Made by a program: the position numbers and the translations under genes
Source of the DNA: Enterovibrio norvegicus_B
Lineage (GTDB): Bacteria > Pseudomonadota > Gammaproteobacteria > Enterobacterales > Vibrionaceae
Length of the DNA stretch: 64,000 bases
NCBI RefSeq assembly: GCF_002876705.1
Contig: NZ_MDAG01000079.1
Coordinates: forward strand, 1 to 64,000
Reading direction: 5' to 3'
The notes under the pieces: generated by a model
What the model saw: the letters and a program-made list of their open reading frames with translations, nothing else
Told to the model about the DNA's origin: nothing
Database searches by the model: none
Shown here: piece by piece, positions 6,390-14,699 of the stretch
Position numbering within the stretch: position 1 is the first letter of the stretch
How the letters are laid out: each line of letters starts with the position of its first letter

Positions 6390-8411
6390 ATGAAAATTCA
6401 ATGCGTTCCTTCAGTTTTGTCTCTCGCGATTGTTATGTCTTTCGGTGCCTTTGCCAATGACTACGCATCTATTGATACCTACGAAGGCAAGCCAGCCTCA
6501 GAGCATACGATCAGCGCAAATGCAGCGTTGGCAAAGACTCTTCCTTGGGATGATACAACCGCGTTTGATCGCACAACGCGTGGTCTGATTGCTGAGTTTG
6601 GTACTCACGAAGCGGGTGAACTAAAAAACCGTTTTGAATACATGACAGACATGTCCGTCGACGATCTCCCACCGACCGTCAATCCTTCAATCTGGCGTCA
6701 AGGCATGATGAACTACGCAGCAGGCGGTTTGTATGAAGTGACCGACGGCGTTTATCAAATCCGTGGCGCTGACATATCAAACATGACGATTTATCGCACT
6801 GACAACGGATACGTGATTCATGATCCTTTGTTGTCTCGGGAAGCGGCCGCGGCATCATGGGAATTTGCGAAAAAACACCTGCCAGCCATTAATGGTGAGC
6901 ACAAAATCACTGGCATGATTTATTCACACATGCACGCAGACCATTTTGGCGGTTCTCGTGGCGTGTATGAATCTGGCGACTTCGCGGCAGATGCAGAAAT
7001 CTATGCGCCTAAAGACTTCATCAAAGAATTGGCGGATGAAAACGTGATTGCGGGCACTGCAATGGGGCGTCGTGCGAATTACCAATACGGCACAACGCTG
7101 GATACCAACACCAAAGGCATCGTTGATAATGCGTTGGGTCTCGGTACGTCTCGTGGTGAAGTGACGTTAGTTGCGCCAACGAAAGAGATTCAGGCGCGTG
7201 AAAAGCGCATTACGATTGATGGGTTGGATTTCCTCGCAATCAATATGCCTGGCGCAGAAGCTCCAGCAGAAATTGTGTTGTATGTGCCCGAGTACCGCTC
7301 TCTCAACACCGCAGAATTAACGTATGACGGTATGCACAATATTTATACCTTCCGCGGTGCGAAGGTTCGTGATTCGTTGGTCTGGACGAAGTACCTGACC
7401 GAGCTGAAGATGCGTTTTGTTGATAACGGTTTGGTGGACAACATTCATGCCGCTCACTCTGCCCCCGTGTGGAACGACAAAAAGACCGACGTGAACGAAA
7501 TTTCGGAGTACATGACATTGCAGCGCGATAACTACGGGTTCATTCATAATCAAGCCATGCGTTTAGCGAACCACGGCGTCACCATTCATGATGTTGGTAG
7601 GGAGATCGAAAAGATTGTTCCTCAGTCCCAAATTGATACGTGGCATACCAATGGGTACCACGGTTCGTATAGCCACAATGCCCGCGCAGTGGTCAATTTG
7701 TATCTTGGTTACCATGACATGAATCCCGTTAACACGAATCCCCTTCAGACCAAAGAAAAGTCGTGTGTATATGTGGAAGCAGCCGGTGCGGATGTGCTCT
7801 ACAACGCGGGGAGGACGCACTTTAAAGCCGGTGAATATCAAGAGGCGTCGCAGCTGTTTAACGATCTGGTGCAGTGCGAACCTAACAATATCGATTACCG
7901 TTTTGCTTTAGCTGACAGTTTCGAACAGCAGGGGTATCAGTCTGAAACCATGGCGTGGCGTAACAGCTACTTGCAAGGCGCGGCAGAACTCCGAACTGGT
8001 GAGATCCAGCCTTCCATCAAACTGGCATCACCAGATGTGATTGCGAATACGCCAACAGGTATGTTCCTCGATTATATTGCAGTGAGCTTAAACGCACCGA
8101 AAGCAGAAGCGGCAGGTCTGGACTTTAACTTCGGTGTTCACCACCCTGATCTGGGTGAGCGCTTCTACGGCGAAGTGTCGAATGCAAACATGGCAAACAT
8201 TGAAGTTGATGAAATGCCCAATGTTGATTTCGAGCTCGTTATTCACAAAACCGACTTCACCAAAGTGGTGTTGGGTGAAATCAGTTTGGAAAGTTTGCTC
8301 AAGTCTGGTCAGGCAAGTGTGAGAGGGGATGTTGAACTACTGAGTAAACTGACGGGTGTGTTAGATAACTTCGATGGTTTGTTTGAAATTCTGCCAATGC
8401 CTGAGAAGTAA
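6390..8411 (+). CDS. Secreted alkyl/aryl sulfatase (metallo-beta-lactamase fold, SdsA/BDS1 type)
   Basis: The enzyme hydrolyses sulfate esters of alkyl chains, such as SDS-like surfactants, releasing sulfate and alcohol. It has 673 aa from the ATG at 6390, with AGAGG seven bases upstream. A Sec signal peptide (about 1-23, ending FGAFA) targets the periplasm. The zinc motif HMHADH falls at residues 180-185, followed by FGGSRG. The region PGAEAPAEIVLY and later NTAELTYDGMHN carries further metal and dimer residues of this family. A TPR-like dimerisation stretch lies in the middle, and the last 130 residues are SCP2-like. It probably supplies sulfur or carbon under control of the divergent LysR. 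A terminator follows. Confidence 0.9.
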   Translation: MKIQCVPSVLSLAIVMSFGAFANDYASIDTYEGKPASEHTISANAALAKTLPWDDTTAFDRTTRGLIAEFGTHEAGELKNRFEYMTDMSVDDLPPTVNPSIWRQGMMNYAAGGLYEVTDGVYQIRGADISNMTIYRTDNGYVIHDPLLSREAAAASWEFAKKHLPAINGEHKITGMIYSHMHADHFGGSRGVYESGDFAADAEIYAPKDFIKELADENVIAGTAMGRRANYQYGTTLDTNTKGIVDNALGLGTSRGEVTLVAPTKEIQAREKRITIDGLDFLAINMPGAEAPAEIVLYVPEYRSLNTAELTYDGMHNIYTFRGAKVRDSLVWTKYLTELKMRFVDNGLVDNIHAAHSAPVWNDKKTDVNEISEYMTLQRDNYGFIHNQAMRLANHGVTIHDVGREIEKIVPQSQIDTWHTNGYHGSYSHNARAVVNLYLGYHDMNPVNTNPLQTKEKSCVYVEAAGADVLYNAGRTHFKAGEYQEASQLFNDLVQCEPNNIDYRFALADSFEQQGYQSETMAWRNSYLQGAAELRTGEIQPSIKLASPDVIANTPTGMFLDYIAVSLNAPKAEAAGLDFNFGVHHPDLGERFYGEVSNANMANIEVDEMPNVDFELVIHKTDFTKVVLGEISLESLLKSGQASVRGDVELLSKLTGVLDNFDGLFEILPMPEK

Positions 8412-8442
8412 AATCGCCAGAAAGCGAGTATTGAGTAACAAG

Positions 8443-8465
8443 GCCCAGCGTTAAGCTGGGCTTTT
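8443..8465 (+). terminator. Rho-independent terminator of the sulfatase gene
   Basis: The stem GCCCAGC / GCTGGGC (8443-8449 and 8455-8461) has a 5-base loop and is followed by TTTT. It starts 32 bases after the sulfatase stop. Confidence 0.75.
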
Positions 8466-8786
8466 GCGTTGGGGCGATAAAAAGCAAAATCGCGGGTAAG
8501 AGTGTCTGTCTATGTAGGTGTATGTCTATGTAGAGGCTAGCTCCAGGGTAGAGGCCAGTTACAGGGGCTTGCTGTAGGAACTTTCTGTTGAGACTGTTGG
8601 GAGATAACGGGATAACGGGATAACGAGATAACGCCTCGTCAGTGGAAGCGATAGTCATGTCTGTCCTTAATTGAGAACAGGCTCAACGAAAGAACATCTT
8701 TGACGGGGGATGGGTTGTAAAATACTAATCGAAGCCGCTAAATGGACTTCCGACGCGGGCAAGTAAAGGATTGATAAGGGACCAGT
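8466..8786 (+). repeat. Repeat-rich intergenic stretch with REP-like ends and 8-bp tandem repeat
   Basis: No gene is visible. AGTGTCTGTC (8501-8510) and ATGTCTGTCCTTAATT (8657-8672) resemble the ends of the RAYT element at 1.5-2.8 kb. GTCTATGTAG occurs twice (8508, 8524), and GTAGAGGC occurs twice near 8530-8552. The unit GATAACGG is repeated four times in tandem at 8603-8634, with changes in the last two copies. The stretch looks like decayed or expanding REP-type DNA. Confidence 0.5.
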
Positions 8787-9173
8787 ATGCATTCAGGGAG
8801 CTGCCTTTGTGGGCAAGTGAAGTATCACATCACGGGGGACATCGGAGAGATTGTTCACTGCCATTGTCGCACTTGTCAAAAGGCGCATGCAGCCGCGTTT
8901 TCGAGTGTTGCATCTGTCAAAGACACCGATTTTGAGGTGGTTTCGGGAACGCTGAAATCTTACGAATCGTCCTTGGGTAAGTCTCGTTACTTTTGCAAAA
9001 ATTGTGGCTCACAGATTTATGCGAAAAGGGAACATACTCAGCATATTATCTTGAGATTAGGGACGCTAGATACGGTGCTAACGTCCGAGCAGAGAAATCA
9101 TATCTGGGTATCCCATCAAGCACCTTGGTATACATTCTCAGATGATTTACCGAAACACGAAGCGTTCGAATAG
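8787..9173 (+). CDS. GFA (CENP-V/glutathione-dependent formaldehyde-activating) family protein
   Basis: This 128-aa zinc protein carries the complete GFA Cys set: GSCLCGQV (Cys6, Cys8), HCHCRTCQK (Cys25, Cys27, Cys30) and YFCKNCGS (Cys70, Cys73). Family members bind Zn, and some condense formaldehyde with glutathione, but most bacterial paralogues have no proven substrate. There is no signal peptide, so it should be cytoplasmic. A weak GGG lies before the ATG. It is the first of a run of small single-gene units between the sulfatase and pyrC, with no obvious operon partner. Confidence 0.85.
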   Translation: MHSGSCLCGQVKYHITGDIGEIVHCHCRTCQKAHAAAFSSVASVKDTDFEVVSGTLKSYESSLGKSRYFCKNCGSQIYAKREHTQHIILRLGTLDTVLTSEQRNHIWVSHQAPWYTFSDDLPKHEAFE

Positions 9174-9297
9174 AAAGCTTGTGAGCAGGGTTGATACCTT
9201 TTCTTCGAGTTGAACGTCTTTGCCTTTGTGACGACGCACTTGTTCGCCCTGTCATTTTTTAACGCATCATGATGTTTCCTGTGGAGAGGATGATCGA

Positions 9298-9897
9298 ATG
9301 AAACCACAACAGATAGGTCAGGCTTACAACCAAATCACTCACCTTTGGGAAAGTGAGCGCTTTAATATGGATAATGGTATTGAGCAGCACAAGAAGGCCA
9401 TCTCGTTTGTGAGTGCGCGTGGAAATGCATTGGATATTGGATGTGGGTGCACGGGCCGTTTTATTGAGCTGTTGTCGAATGAAGGTTTTACGCCCACAGG
9501 GCTTGATGTATCGACCGAAATGCTAAAGATTGCGCGAAAACGCTACCCTCATATTCCCTTTGTGTTGGCGGATATTTGCGAATATACCTTGCCTGAAAAA
9601 TACGATTTCATTACCGCATGGGACAGTATTTGGCATATCCCTTTGTCAGAACAACGCGCAGTGCTCACTAAAATCATTGAGAGTTTGAATGTGGGTGGTG
9701 TGTTTATCTTTTCATTTGGCGGCACCGCGACAGAGGGTGATCACACGGATGATTATATGGGGCCTGATGTTTATTATTCATCGTTAGGCACGAATGGCTT
9801 TTTGTCTTTATTCATCGAACTAGGTTGTGTGATCAGACACTTGGAGTTTGATCAATACCCCGAGTTTCACACGTATCTGATCATAGAAAAAGCGTAG
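9298..9897 (+). CDS. Class I SAM-dependent methyltransferase
   Basis: The product is a 199-aa methyltransferase with SAM motif I ALDIGCGCTGRF (residues 44-55), an acidic residue ending beta-2 (TGLDVS, about 67-72), motif FVLADI and post-motif YDFITAWDSIWHIP. The target is unknown. GGAGAGG about 10 bases before the ATG gives a good start. A TehB- or UbiE-like small-molecule methyltransferase is the nearest general class. It is followed after 48 bases by a GNAT gene on the same strand, so the two may be co-transcribed. Confidence 0.8.
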   Translation: MKPQQIGQAYNQITHLWESERFNMDNGIEQHKKAISFVSARGNALDIGCGCTGRFIELLSNEGFTPTGLDVSTEMLKIARKRYPHIPFVLADICEYTLPEKYDFITAWDSIWHIPLSEQRAVLTKIIESLNVGGVFIFSFGGTATEGDHTDDYMGPDVYYSSLGTNGFLSLFIELGCVIRHLEFDQYPEFHTYLIIEKA

Positions 9898-9945
9898 CGG
9901 ATATGCGTTCTCTGTTCAGTATTTAGCGTTCAGTGTAGGCGTACC

Positions 9946-10503
9946 ATGATGTTAGAAACCCGCAGGCTTTTGCTTCGGCAGTGGAAAGACGAAGATTACC
10001 TACCGTTTGCCGCATTGAATGCGGACGCTGAGGTGATGCGTTACTTTCCCGAACCACTTTCTCGCTCAAAAAGTGATGAGCTGGGAAGCAGAATACGGTC
10101 GCTTATTTCCGAAAGAGGATGGGGCTTCTGGGCGATTGAGCTTAAATCAACTGGGCAGTTTATGGGTTTTGTTGGCCTGCATACACAGGATGAAAATAGC
10201 GGTATTCCTGATGTGCCATTTATCGAAATTGGTTGGCGATTAGCGTCTGAATTTTGGGGTATGGGCTATGCGCCTGAAGCTGCAGAAAAGGCGCTGCAGT
10301 ATGCCTTTGAAGACCTTGATACCCCATCGGTTTATGCGTTTACGGCGTTAGACAATCTTCCTTCTCAGCGTGTTATGGTGAAAATTGGAATGGTGAATAG
10401 CCATAACGACTTTGATCACCCAAAGCTGCCAAAAGGGCACCCGTTAGAACGCCATTGCTTATACAAAATCACGCGAGAGCAATGGTTAGCAACGTCTGAG
10501 TAA
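9946..10503 (+). CDS. GNAT N-acetyltransferase (RimJ/RimL type)
   Basis: This 185-aa acetyltransferase has the RimJ/RimL layout: LETRRLLLRQW at the N terminus, FIEIGWRLASEFWGMGYAPEA carrying the acetyl-CoA pyrophosphate loop (about 92-112), and ALDNLPSQRVMVKIGM as the C-terminal motif. The substrate is probably an amino group on a protein or small molecule and cannot be named. Translation may start at either of two adjacent ATGs (9946, 9949). A strong terminator shared with the convergent pyrC follows. Confidence 0.85.
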   Translation: MMLETRRLLLRQWKDEDYLPFAALNADAEVMRYFPEPLSRSKSDELGSRIRSLISERGWGFWAIELKSTGQFMGFVGLHTQDENSGIPDVPFIEIGWRLASEFWGMGYAPEAAEKALQYAFEDLDTPSVYAFTALDNLPSQRVMVKIGMVNSHNDFDHPKLPKGHPLERHCLYKITREQWLATSE

Positions 10504-10522
10504 TATGTTATGTAGTAATAAA

Positions 10523-10555
10523 AAGCCGAGTGCATCACTGCACTCGGCTTTTTTA
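10523..10555. terminator. Bidirectional terminator between GNAT gene and pyrC
   Basis: The 11-bp stem AGCCGAGTGCA / TGCACTCGGCT has a 4-base loop, with T6 on the right and an A-run on the left. It can stop transcription from both converging genes. Confidence 0.85.
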
Positions 10556-10579
10556 GTGGTATTGGTGGTCAGTGCGGGT

Positions 10580-11608
10580 CTATTTCACTGTCCAGCTAAT
10601 GCTTTCGCCTGCGCGAATAGGCACGACAACGTCTGAACCAAACGGCATGGTGTCGGAAACCGACCATGCTTCTTTTGTGAGGGTCACCGTGTCGCTGTTA
10701 CGTGGAAGGCCATAGAAGTCTGGGCCGTTTTGGCTAGCAAATGCTTCAAGGTTTTCCAGCTTGCCTTCTTGCTCAAACACTTCAGCGTAAAGTTCAAGTG
10801 CGGCGTGTGCGGTGTAAGAGCCAGCACAACCACAGGCTGCTTCTTTTGCGCCTTTAGCGTGCGGTGCTGAGTCAGTACCTAAAAAGAACTTTTTGCTGCC
10901 GCTGGTGGCGGCTTCAACCAAGGCTTTTTGGTGTGTGTTGCGTTTTAGGATCGGCAAGCAGTAGAAGTGAGGCTTGATGCCACCGACCAGCATGTGGTTG
11001 CGGTTATACATCAGGTGATGTGCTGTGATGGTTGCAGCAACATTGTCGTTGGCATTTTTCACAAAGCTTGCAGCATCCGAGGTGGTGATGTGCTCTAGAA
11101 CGATTTTTAGCCCTGGGAAATCGCTAACGATTGGGGCTAATACGGTATCGAGGAATGCTTTTTCACGGTCAAAAATATCAACGTCGTGGGTGGTCACTTC
11201 ACCGTGGATAAGAAGCAGCATACCCACTTCTTGCATCGCTTCTAACACTGGGTAGATATTGCGTGCTGAGGTAACCCCTGAATCTGAGTTCGTTGTTGCA
11301 CCGGCAGGGTAAAGTTTCGCTGCGACAACCGCGCCTGATGCTTTTGCTTTTTTAATTTCGTCAGGGGTGGTGTTGTCGGTGAGGTATAAAGCCATGAGAG
11401 GCTCGAACTGTGCAGAAGGCTTTTCGGCCATGATGCGATCACGGTAGGCGATAGCCATTTCGGTGTTTGTAACAGGAGGAACTGTGTTTGGCATGATGAG
11501 CGCGCGACCATTGTAGCGGCTGATGTCTTTGACGGTATTTGTCAGTACGTCACCATCGCGAAGGTGAACATGCCAGTCGTCAGGGCGTGTAATTGTTAGT
11601 GTGGTCAT
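10580..11608 (-). CDS. pyrC: Dihydroorotase
   Basis: PyrC catalyses the reversible cyclisation of carbamoyl-aspartate to dihydroorotate in pyrimidine synthesis. At 342 aa it is close to the E. coli class II enzyme. All metal and catalytic residues are visible: His13 and His15 (DWHVHLRDG), the carboxylated Lys98 (AAKLYPAG), His135 (LLIHGE), His173 (LEHIT) and Asp246 (LGTDSAPH). GGAGGG precedes the ATG. A PurR operator lies 63-78 bp upstream, as in E. coli, so expression should fall when purines are plentiful. The gene is a single core unit among accessory genes. Confidence 0.97.
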   Translation of the reverse strand: MTTLTITRPDDWHVHLRDGDVLTNTVKDISRYNGRALIMPNTVPPVTNTEMAIAYRDRIMAEKPSAQFEPLMALYLTDNTTPDEIKKAKASGAVVAAKLYPAGATTNSDSGVTSARNIYPVLEAMQEVGMLLLIHGEVTTHDVDIFDREKAFLDTVLAPIVSDFPGLKIVLEHITTSDAASFVKNANDNVAATITAHHLMYNRNHMLVGGIKPHFYCLPILKRNTHQKALVEAATSGSKKFFLGTDSAPHAKGAKEAACGCAGSYTAHAALELYAEVFEQEGKLENLEAFASQNGPDFYGLPRNSDTVTLTKEAWSVSDTMPFGSDVVVPIRAGESISWTVK

Positions 11609-11670
11609 TAAGGCGTCCCTCCATAGCTAAAATATCGGATTGGAGCCTGTCAGCAAGGAATGTGAGAAAA

Positions 11671-11686
11671 AAGCAAACGCTTGCGC
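11671..11686 (-). promoter_or_regulatory. PurR operator upstream of pyrC
   Basis: AAGCAAACGCTTGCGC matches the consensus ANGCAANCGNTTNCNT at 15 of 16 positions. On the minus strand a TTGCTG and TATTTT pair about 17 bp apart lies between it and pyrC and is a plausible promoter. PurR control of pyrC is established in E. coli. Confidence 0.75.
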
Positions 11687-11982
11687 TCAGGCGGCAGGAT
11701 AATAGAGTAAAAGCCGCGGTATTTCATCTTCTTTCTCATGTAAGTGTCATGTCGGTCGGCAATCAAATGCGTTCATGCCGTTTAAAAAGTCATGCGGCAT
11801 GTCTTTGTTTTTTCAGTCTTGGTAAGGCGTTTAAACGTAACAAAGTCGGCAGTGTCAGCGGCTTTTCTAACGTATGAAGGTGTAAATAATTTTTGCAGGG
11901 TGCGTTCAACAATTGAGCGATTGTTCCTGATTTGGACTATTCTGCTTTTTATAATGAATTGAAAATGCTTGGAGTTTTTTGC
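11687..11982 (+). other. Intergenic stretch with hairpin
   Basis: No supported gene lies here. CATGCCG (11774-11780) and CGGCATG (11795-11801) form a hairpin followed by a T-rich run (TCTTTGTTTTTT). This resembles a terminator on the + strand, yet no + strand gene precedes it, so a small RNA end or an attenuator is possible. A frame at 11593-11877 has no family resemblance and overlaps the pyrC promoter. Confidence 0.35.
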
Positions 11983-12321
11983 ATGGGAAGCGCGTCTCTT
12001 GTACCTGAAGGAATGAAGTTAAGTGTTATCTGTCGCCTTGAACCAGGATGCCTTGGACCTCAAGGGGCAAGCAAAATCGATGATTTTTGTCAGTACATTG
12101 AACAAGAAATGCTGGCACTAAACACCGATTACATTGCTTTGAATGTGGTACCAAGAAACGACAAAAGCCTTCCAGAGATGCAGTTTAATGTGATGGGTAA
12201 AAAAATGAGCCGCGCACAAGCTTCTCAGTATCTGTCACGCTTAGAGAAAAGCTTGGATGATTTCGAGGCCTCGCTTGAAGGTAAGCTTGAAACATTGATC
12301 GACAAATACATGGGGTATTAG
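11983..12321 (+). CDS. Conserved Vibrionaceae protein of unknown function (112 aa)
   Basis: This small soluble protein contains VPEGMKLSVICRLEPGCLGP near its N terminus, a pattern I recall in conserved Vibrio proteins without known function. The C-terminal half is an alpha-helical, charged segment (about 70-110). The ATG at 11983 is chosen because GGAG (11970-11973) lies nine bases before it; upstream TTG and ATG codons in frame lack a ribosome site. It is transcribed alone and is followed by a weak terminator at 12370. It has no signal peptide or cofactor motif. Confidence 0.7.
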   Translation: MGSASLVPEGMKLSVICRLEPGCLGPQGASKIDDFCQYIEQEMLALNTDYIALNVVPRNDKSLPEMQFNVMGKKMSRAQASQYLSRLEKSLDDFEASLEGKLETLIDKYMGY

Positions 12322-12369
12322 TTTCCTTCACCCAACGCGCAACAGGTTTTAGAACGTCACTCAACTGGG

Positions 12370-12397
12370 AACGGACCGTTGAAGTCCGTTGATTTTT
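12370..12397 (+). terminator. Probable terminator
   Basis: The 7-bp stem AACGGAC / GTCCGTT (12370-12376 and 12384-12390) is followed by GATTTTT, about 50 bases after the preceding stop codon. Confidence 0.55.
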
Positions 12398-12506
12398 CTC
12401 CCCATTTCCACTCTCATAAACAAAAACCATGCTTCTGCATGGGTGGCAAATGGTATAACGCCTTCATGCCTATTCCCCATTCACTTGATTTCCGCGCTGT
12501 ACACTT

Positions 12507-12881
12507 ATGATCACATTCAATGGAAAGTACTTTCTCGCAAGTATGGTATTGCTCGCTGTTCTTATTGGCATTGCTTTGTTTGTGAAAGATAGTTTTGTTC
12601 GCCCGTTTCTGGGGGATGTATTGGTCGTGGTATGGATGTATGCGTTTCTCGCGGCATTTCTTTTGGTTCGCCCTTTGGTGTTGTCGTTGTTTGTGCTGGT
12701 GTTCGCGTACTGTGTTGAGATTGGCCAATATTTTCGTCTTGTTGAAGTGCTTGGCCTGCAAAGTAATAAATTTGCGAGCATTGTTATCGGTTCAACATTC
12801 GATTGGCTTGATCTACTGGCTTATACGCTAGGGTGGGGTGTGATTTGGGTGTTTCAAAAACAACAGGGAAGAGAAGTATGA
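12507..12881 (+). CDS. DUF2809 family membrane protein
   Basis: This 124-aa integral membrane protein has four hydrophobic segments, at about 8-26, 34-54, 55-72 and 98-116. The signature RPFLGDVLVVVWMY and the C-terminal FDWLDLLAYTLG fit DUF2809 (YjgA/VanZ-like fold); the function is unknown. It ends in an ATGA overlap with the next gene, so the two are probably translationally coupled. No signal for export beyond the membrane is seen. Confidence 0.75.
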   Translation: MITFNGKYFLASMVLLAVLIGIALFVKDSFVRPFLGDVLVVVWMYAFLAAFLLVRPLVLSLFVLVFAYCVEIGQYFRLVEVLGLQSNKFASIVIGSTFDWLDLLAYTLGWGVIWVFQKQQGREV

Positions 12882-13192
12882 TCGCAAGGGAATGGAAAGC
12901 GACGTGTCCAAAGAAGCACGAAGAAGGGTTTATTGGATATCTGTACGAGACGGGTGTGAAAGAGTCGTCTGAGACACTTGGATTTCTCGGCGCGCAAATA
13001 TTTCAACGGGACGTGAATGAGGGCGTTGAAATTACGCTAATAACGTATTGGGAAACGCTCGAATGTATTACTGCATTTGCTGGTGAGAATATCGACGTGG
13101 CTAAATTATACCCTGAGGATGCTCACTACGAGCTGGTGCCTGATCGTCATGTGAATCACTACCACGTGGTTGAAAACACGTGGCAGCGATAA
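12878..13192 (+). CDS. Antibiotic biosynthesis monooxygenase (ABM)-like small protein
   Basis: This 104-aa protein resembles the dimeric alpha-beta ferredoxin-like ABM family: the N-terminal MIAREWKATCPKKH strand, the central GFLGAQIFQRDV and ITLITYWETLECITAFAGE, and a C-terminal VNHYHVV. Family members include quinol monooxygenases, haem-degrading enzymes and proteins without known activity. The ATG at 12878 overlaps the stop of the DUF2809 gene (ATGA) and follows AAGAGAAG. A longer frame starting at 12833 has no ribosome site. The substrate cannot be told. Confidence 0.7.
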   Translation: MIAREWKATCPKKHEEGFIGYLYETGVKESSETLGFLGAQIFQRDVNEGVEITLITYWETLECITAFAGENIDVAKLYPEDAHYELVPDRHVNHYHVVENTWQR

Positions 13193-13200
13193 AGCAGCAA

Positions 13201-13971
13201 TTAAGACTTTTTCACACAGACCAATAGCGCATTACCAGATGCGTTATCCAAAGGAATGATTTTGTCGTAATCGTGCTCGAACATGTAAACATCAAAGTAA
13301 GGCGCAAGCAGCGTTTGTAGCTCGCTAAAGCTCACTGCAACCATCGGGTGTTCGTCATGCCAGATTTGCGTTTCGTCATCGGTTGTTTTCTCGATGTTCA
13401 ATCGTAGCGATTGCTTTTCACCTTCGCCGCTGTAATGCCAGCATGATTGAAACACAAAATGGCTTCCCTCGTTGTCAGCACTGTGACGAACAAACGAATC
13501 ATTGTTGATCTTGTCTTTGTCCACCGCATTAAAACAAAAAATGCCTTCAGGGCTCAGTGCGTTATAGACGCTTTCAATCAAGGCTTTTAAGCGTGCAATC
13601 TCACCGCTGTAGTGCATGGAATACAAGAAGCAGGTGATCAGATCTTTCGGTTCATCCACCGCGAAAGTACACATATCTTGAAGCGAAAACTGGGCTTCAG
13701 GGCAACGTGTTTGCGCGATGTCGAGCATGGGTTGGTTGATGTCCAATCCACTGCTTTGATAGCCATAGTCAAGGAAATAGCGAACATGCGGGCCTGTACC
13801 ACAAGCAAGGTCAAGGTGGCGGTTTCCCTTGTTTCCAAACAGTTGATGCAGCCTTTGAATGGTTTGACTTTGTGCTTCGTAGTTGATGTCTACGCACATC
13901 AAATCATAGTAGCCAGACAAATCGGTATAGAGAGCATTAGACGACGCTTCAGAGGACGTGTTGAACGACAT
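13201..13971 (-). CDS. Class I SAM-dependent methyltransferase
   Basis: The 256-aa product has SAM motif I HLDLACGTGPHVRYF (about 52-66), SGLDIN as the acidic beta-2 end, LITCFLYSMHY as the motif II/III region, and a C-terminal beta-rich part (FCFNAVDKDKIN, HPMVAVSFSEL). It looks like a small-molecule methyltransferase of the Methyltransf_11/25 class. It converges with the ABM gene, with only 8 bases between the stop codons, and is read as a single gene. The substrate is unknown. Confidence 0.8.
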   Translation of the reverse strand: MSFNTSSEASSNALYTDLSGYYDLMCVDINYEAQSQTIQRLHQLFGNKGNRHLDLACGTGPHVRYFLDYGYQSSGLDINQPMLDIAQTRCPEAQFSLQDMCTFAVDEPKDLITCFLYSMHYSGEIARLKALIESVYNALSPEGIFCFNAVDKDKINNDSFVRHSADNEGSHFVFQSCWHYSGEGEKQSLRLNIEKTTDDETQIWHDEHPMVAVSFSELQTLLAPYFDVYMFEHDYDKIIPLDNASGNALLVCVKKS

Positions 13972-14238
13972 AATAACCTGGAGGCTTGAGCCGAAAAATT
14001 GGGGTGGCGCATAGTATACTAATCGAACGAAAATGCGAAGTGTGTCACATCAAAAGATTCGCTATTTTCATCCGTCCTCTCCCGATGTGCTCGTACATTC
14101 GTTGCTATCTCGTCTACATGTTTTTTCATTTTTCCGTGATGAACAGCTAAACGTTAACATATTCATTTAATGGGCTTTAATGTCATTTTGGTGCGTAGTA
14201 GGGTGAGAGAAGTACTTGCTTAAAATGGAAAGTTTCCC

Positions 14239-14649
14239 ATGAACGTCACGAACGCCCTTTACCCAACAGACGCACAAATGTTAGCGCTGCATGAAGCGCA
14301 CGATAATAAGCCGATACAACTGTTGAATCTTTTTAAGTTCAAAGCGAAAGCAGAATACGCGGATGGCCGCCCTAGCACGCTAAGTGGCAAGGCGGCGTAT
14401 GACCTTTATGGGCAGCCTATGTTAGACGTATTAACACGCTATGGCGCTGAAGTCGTATATTTTGCTGAAGTGACAGGGCTTATCATTGGAGACGTGGATG
14501 CGCTGTGGGATGCGATGGTGATTGTGAAGTATCCGTCTCGACAGGCATTGATAGACATGACTTCCTGCGATGACTTCAATGCGTTACGCGTTCATCGCGA
14601 GGCGGGTCTTGAGGGGCAACTGAACATCGAAATGCAGGTGCCCGAGTGA
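14239..14649 (+). CDS. DUF1330 domain protein
   Basis: This 136-aa protein has a ferredoxin-like dimeric alpha-beta barrel of the DUF1330 type. The typical elements are IQLLNLFKFK, GKAAYDLYGQPMLDVLTRYGAEVVYFAEV and the later IVKYPSRQALIDM with FNALRVHREAGL. DUF1330 proteins are cytoplasmic with no agreed function. The 267 bases upstream hold no gene; an AT-rich stretch near 14150-14170 may carry the promoter. A GNAT gene follows 50 bases downstream, probably in the same transcript. Confidence 0.8.
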   Translation: MNVTNALYPTDAQMLALHEAHDNKPIQLLNLFKFKAKAEYADGRPSTLSGKAAYDLYGQPMLDVLTRYGAEVVYFAEVTGLIIGDVDALWDAMVIVKYPSRQALIDMTSCDDFNALRVHREAGLEGQLNIEMQVPE

Positions 14650-14699
14650 ACACGGCACATGAATGCTACTGAGGCATAAAGACTACTGAGGACAGTACA

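Noticed and set aside
8603..8634. Tandem GATAACGG units as a possible CRISPR or iteron set
   Set aside because: Units are only 8 bp with no spacers, no cas genes lie nearby, and no replication gene is present.
11593..11877. 94-codon + strand frame overlapping the pyrC promoter
   Set aside because: It covers the PurR operator and the pyrC start, has no ribosome site and no recognisable protein features.
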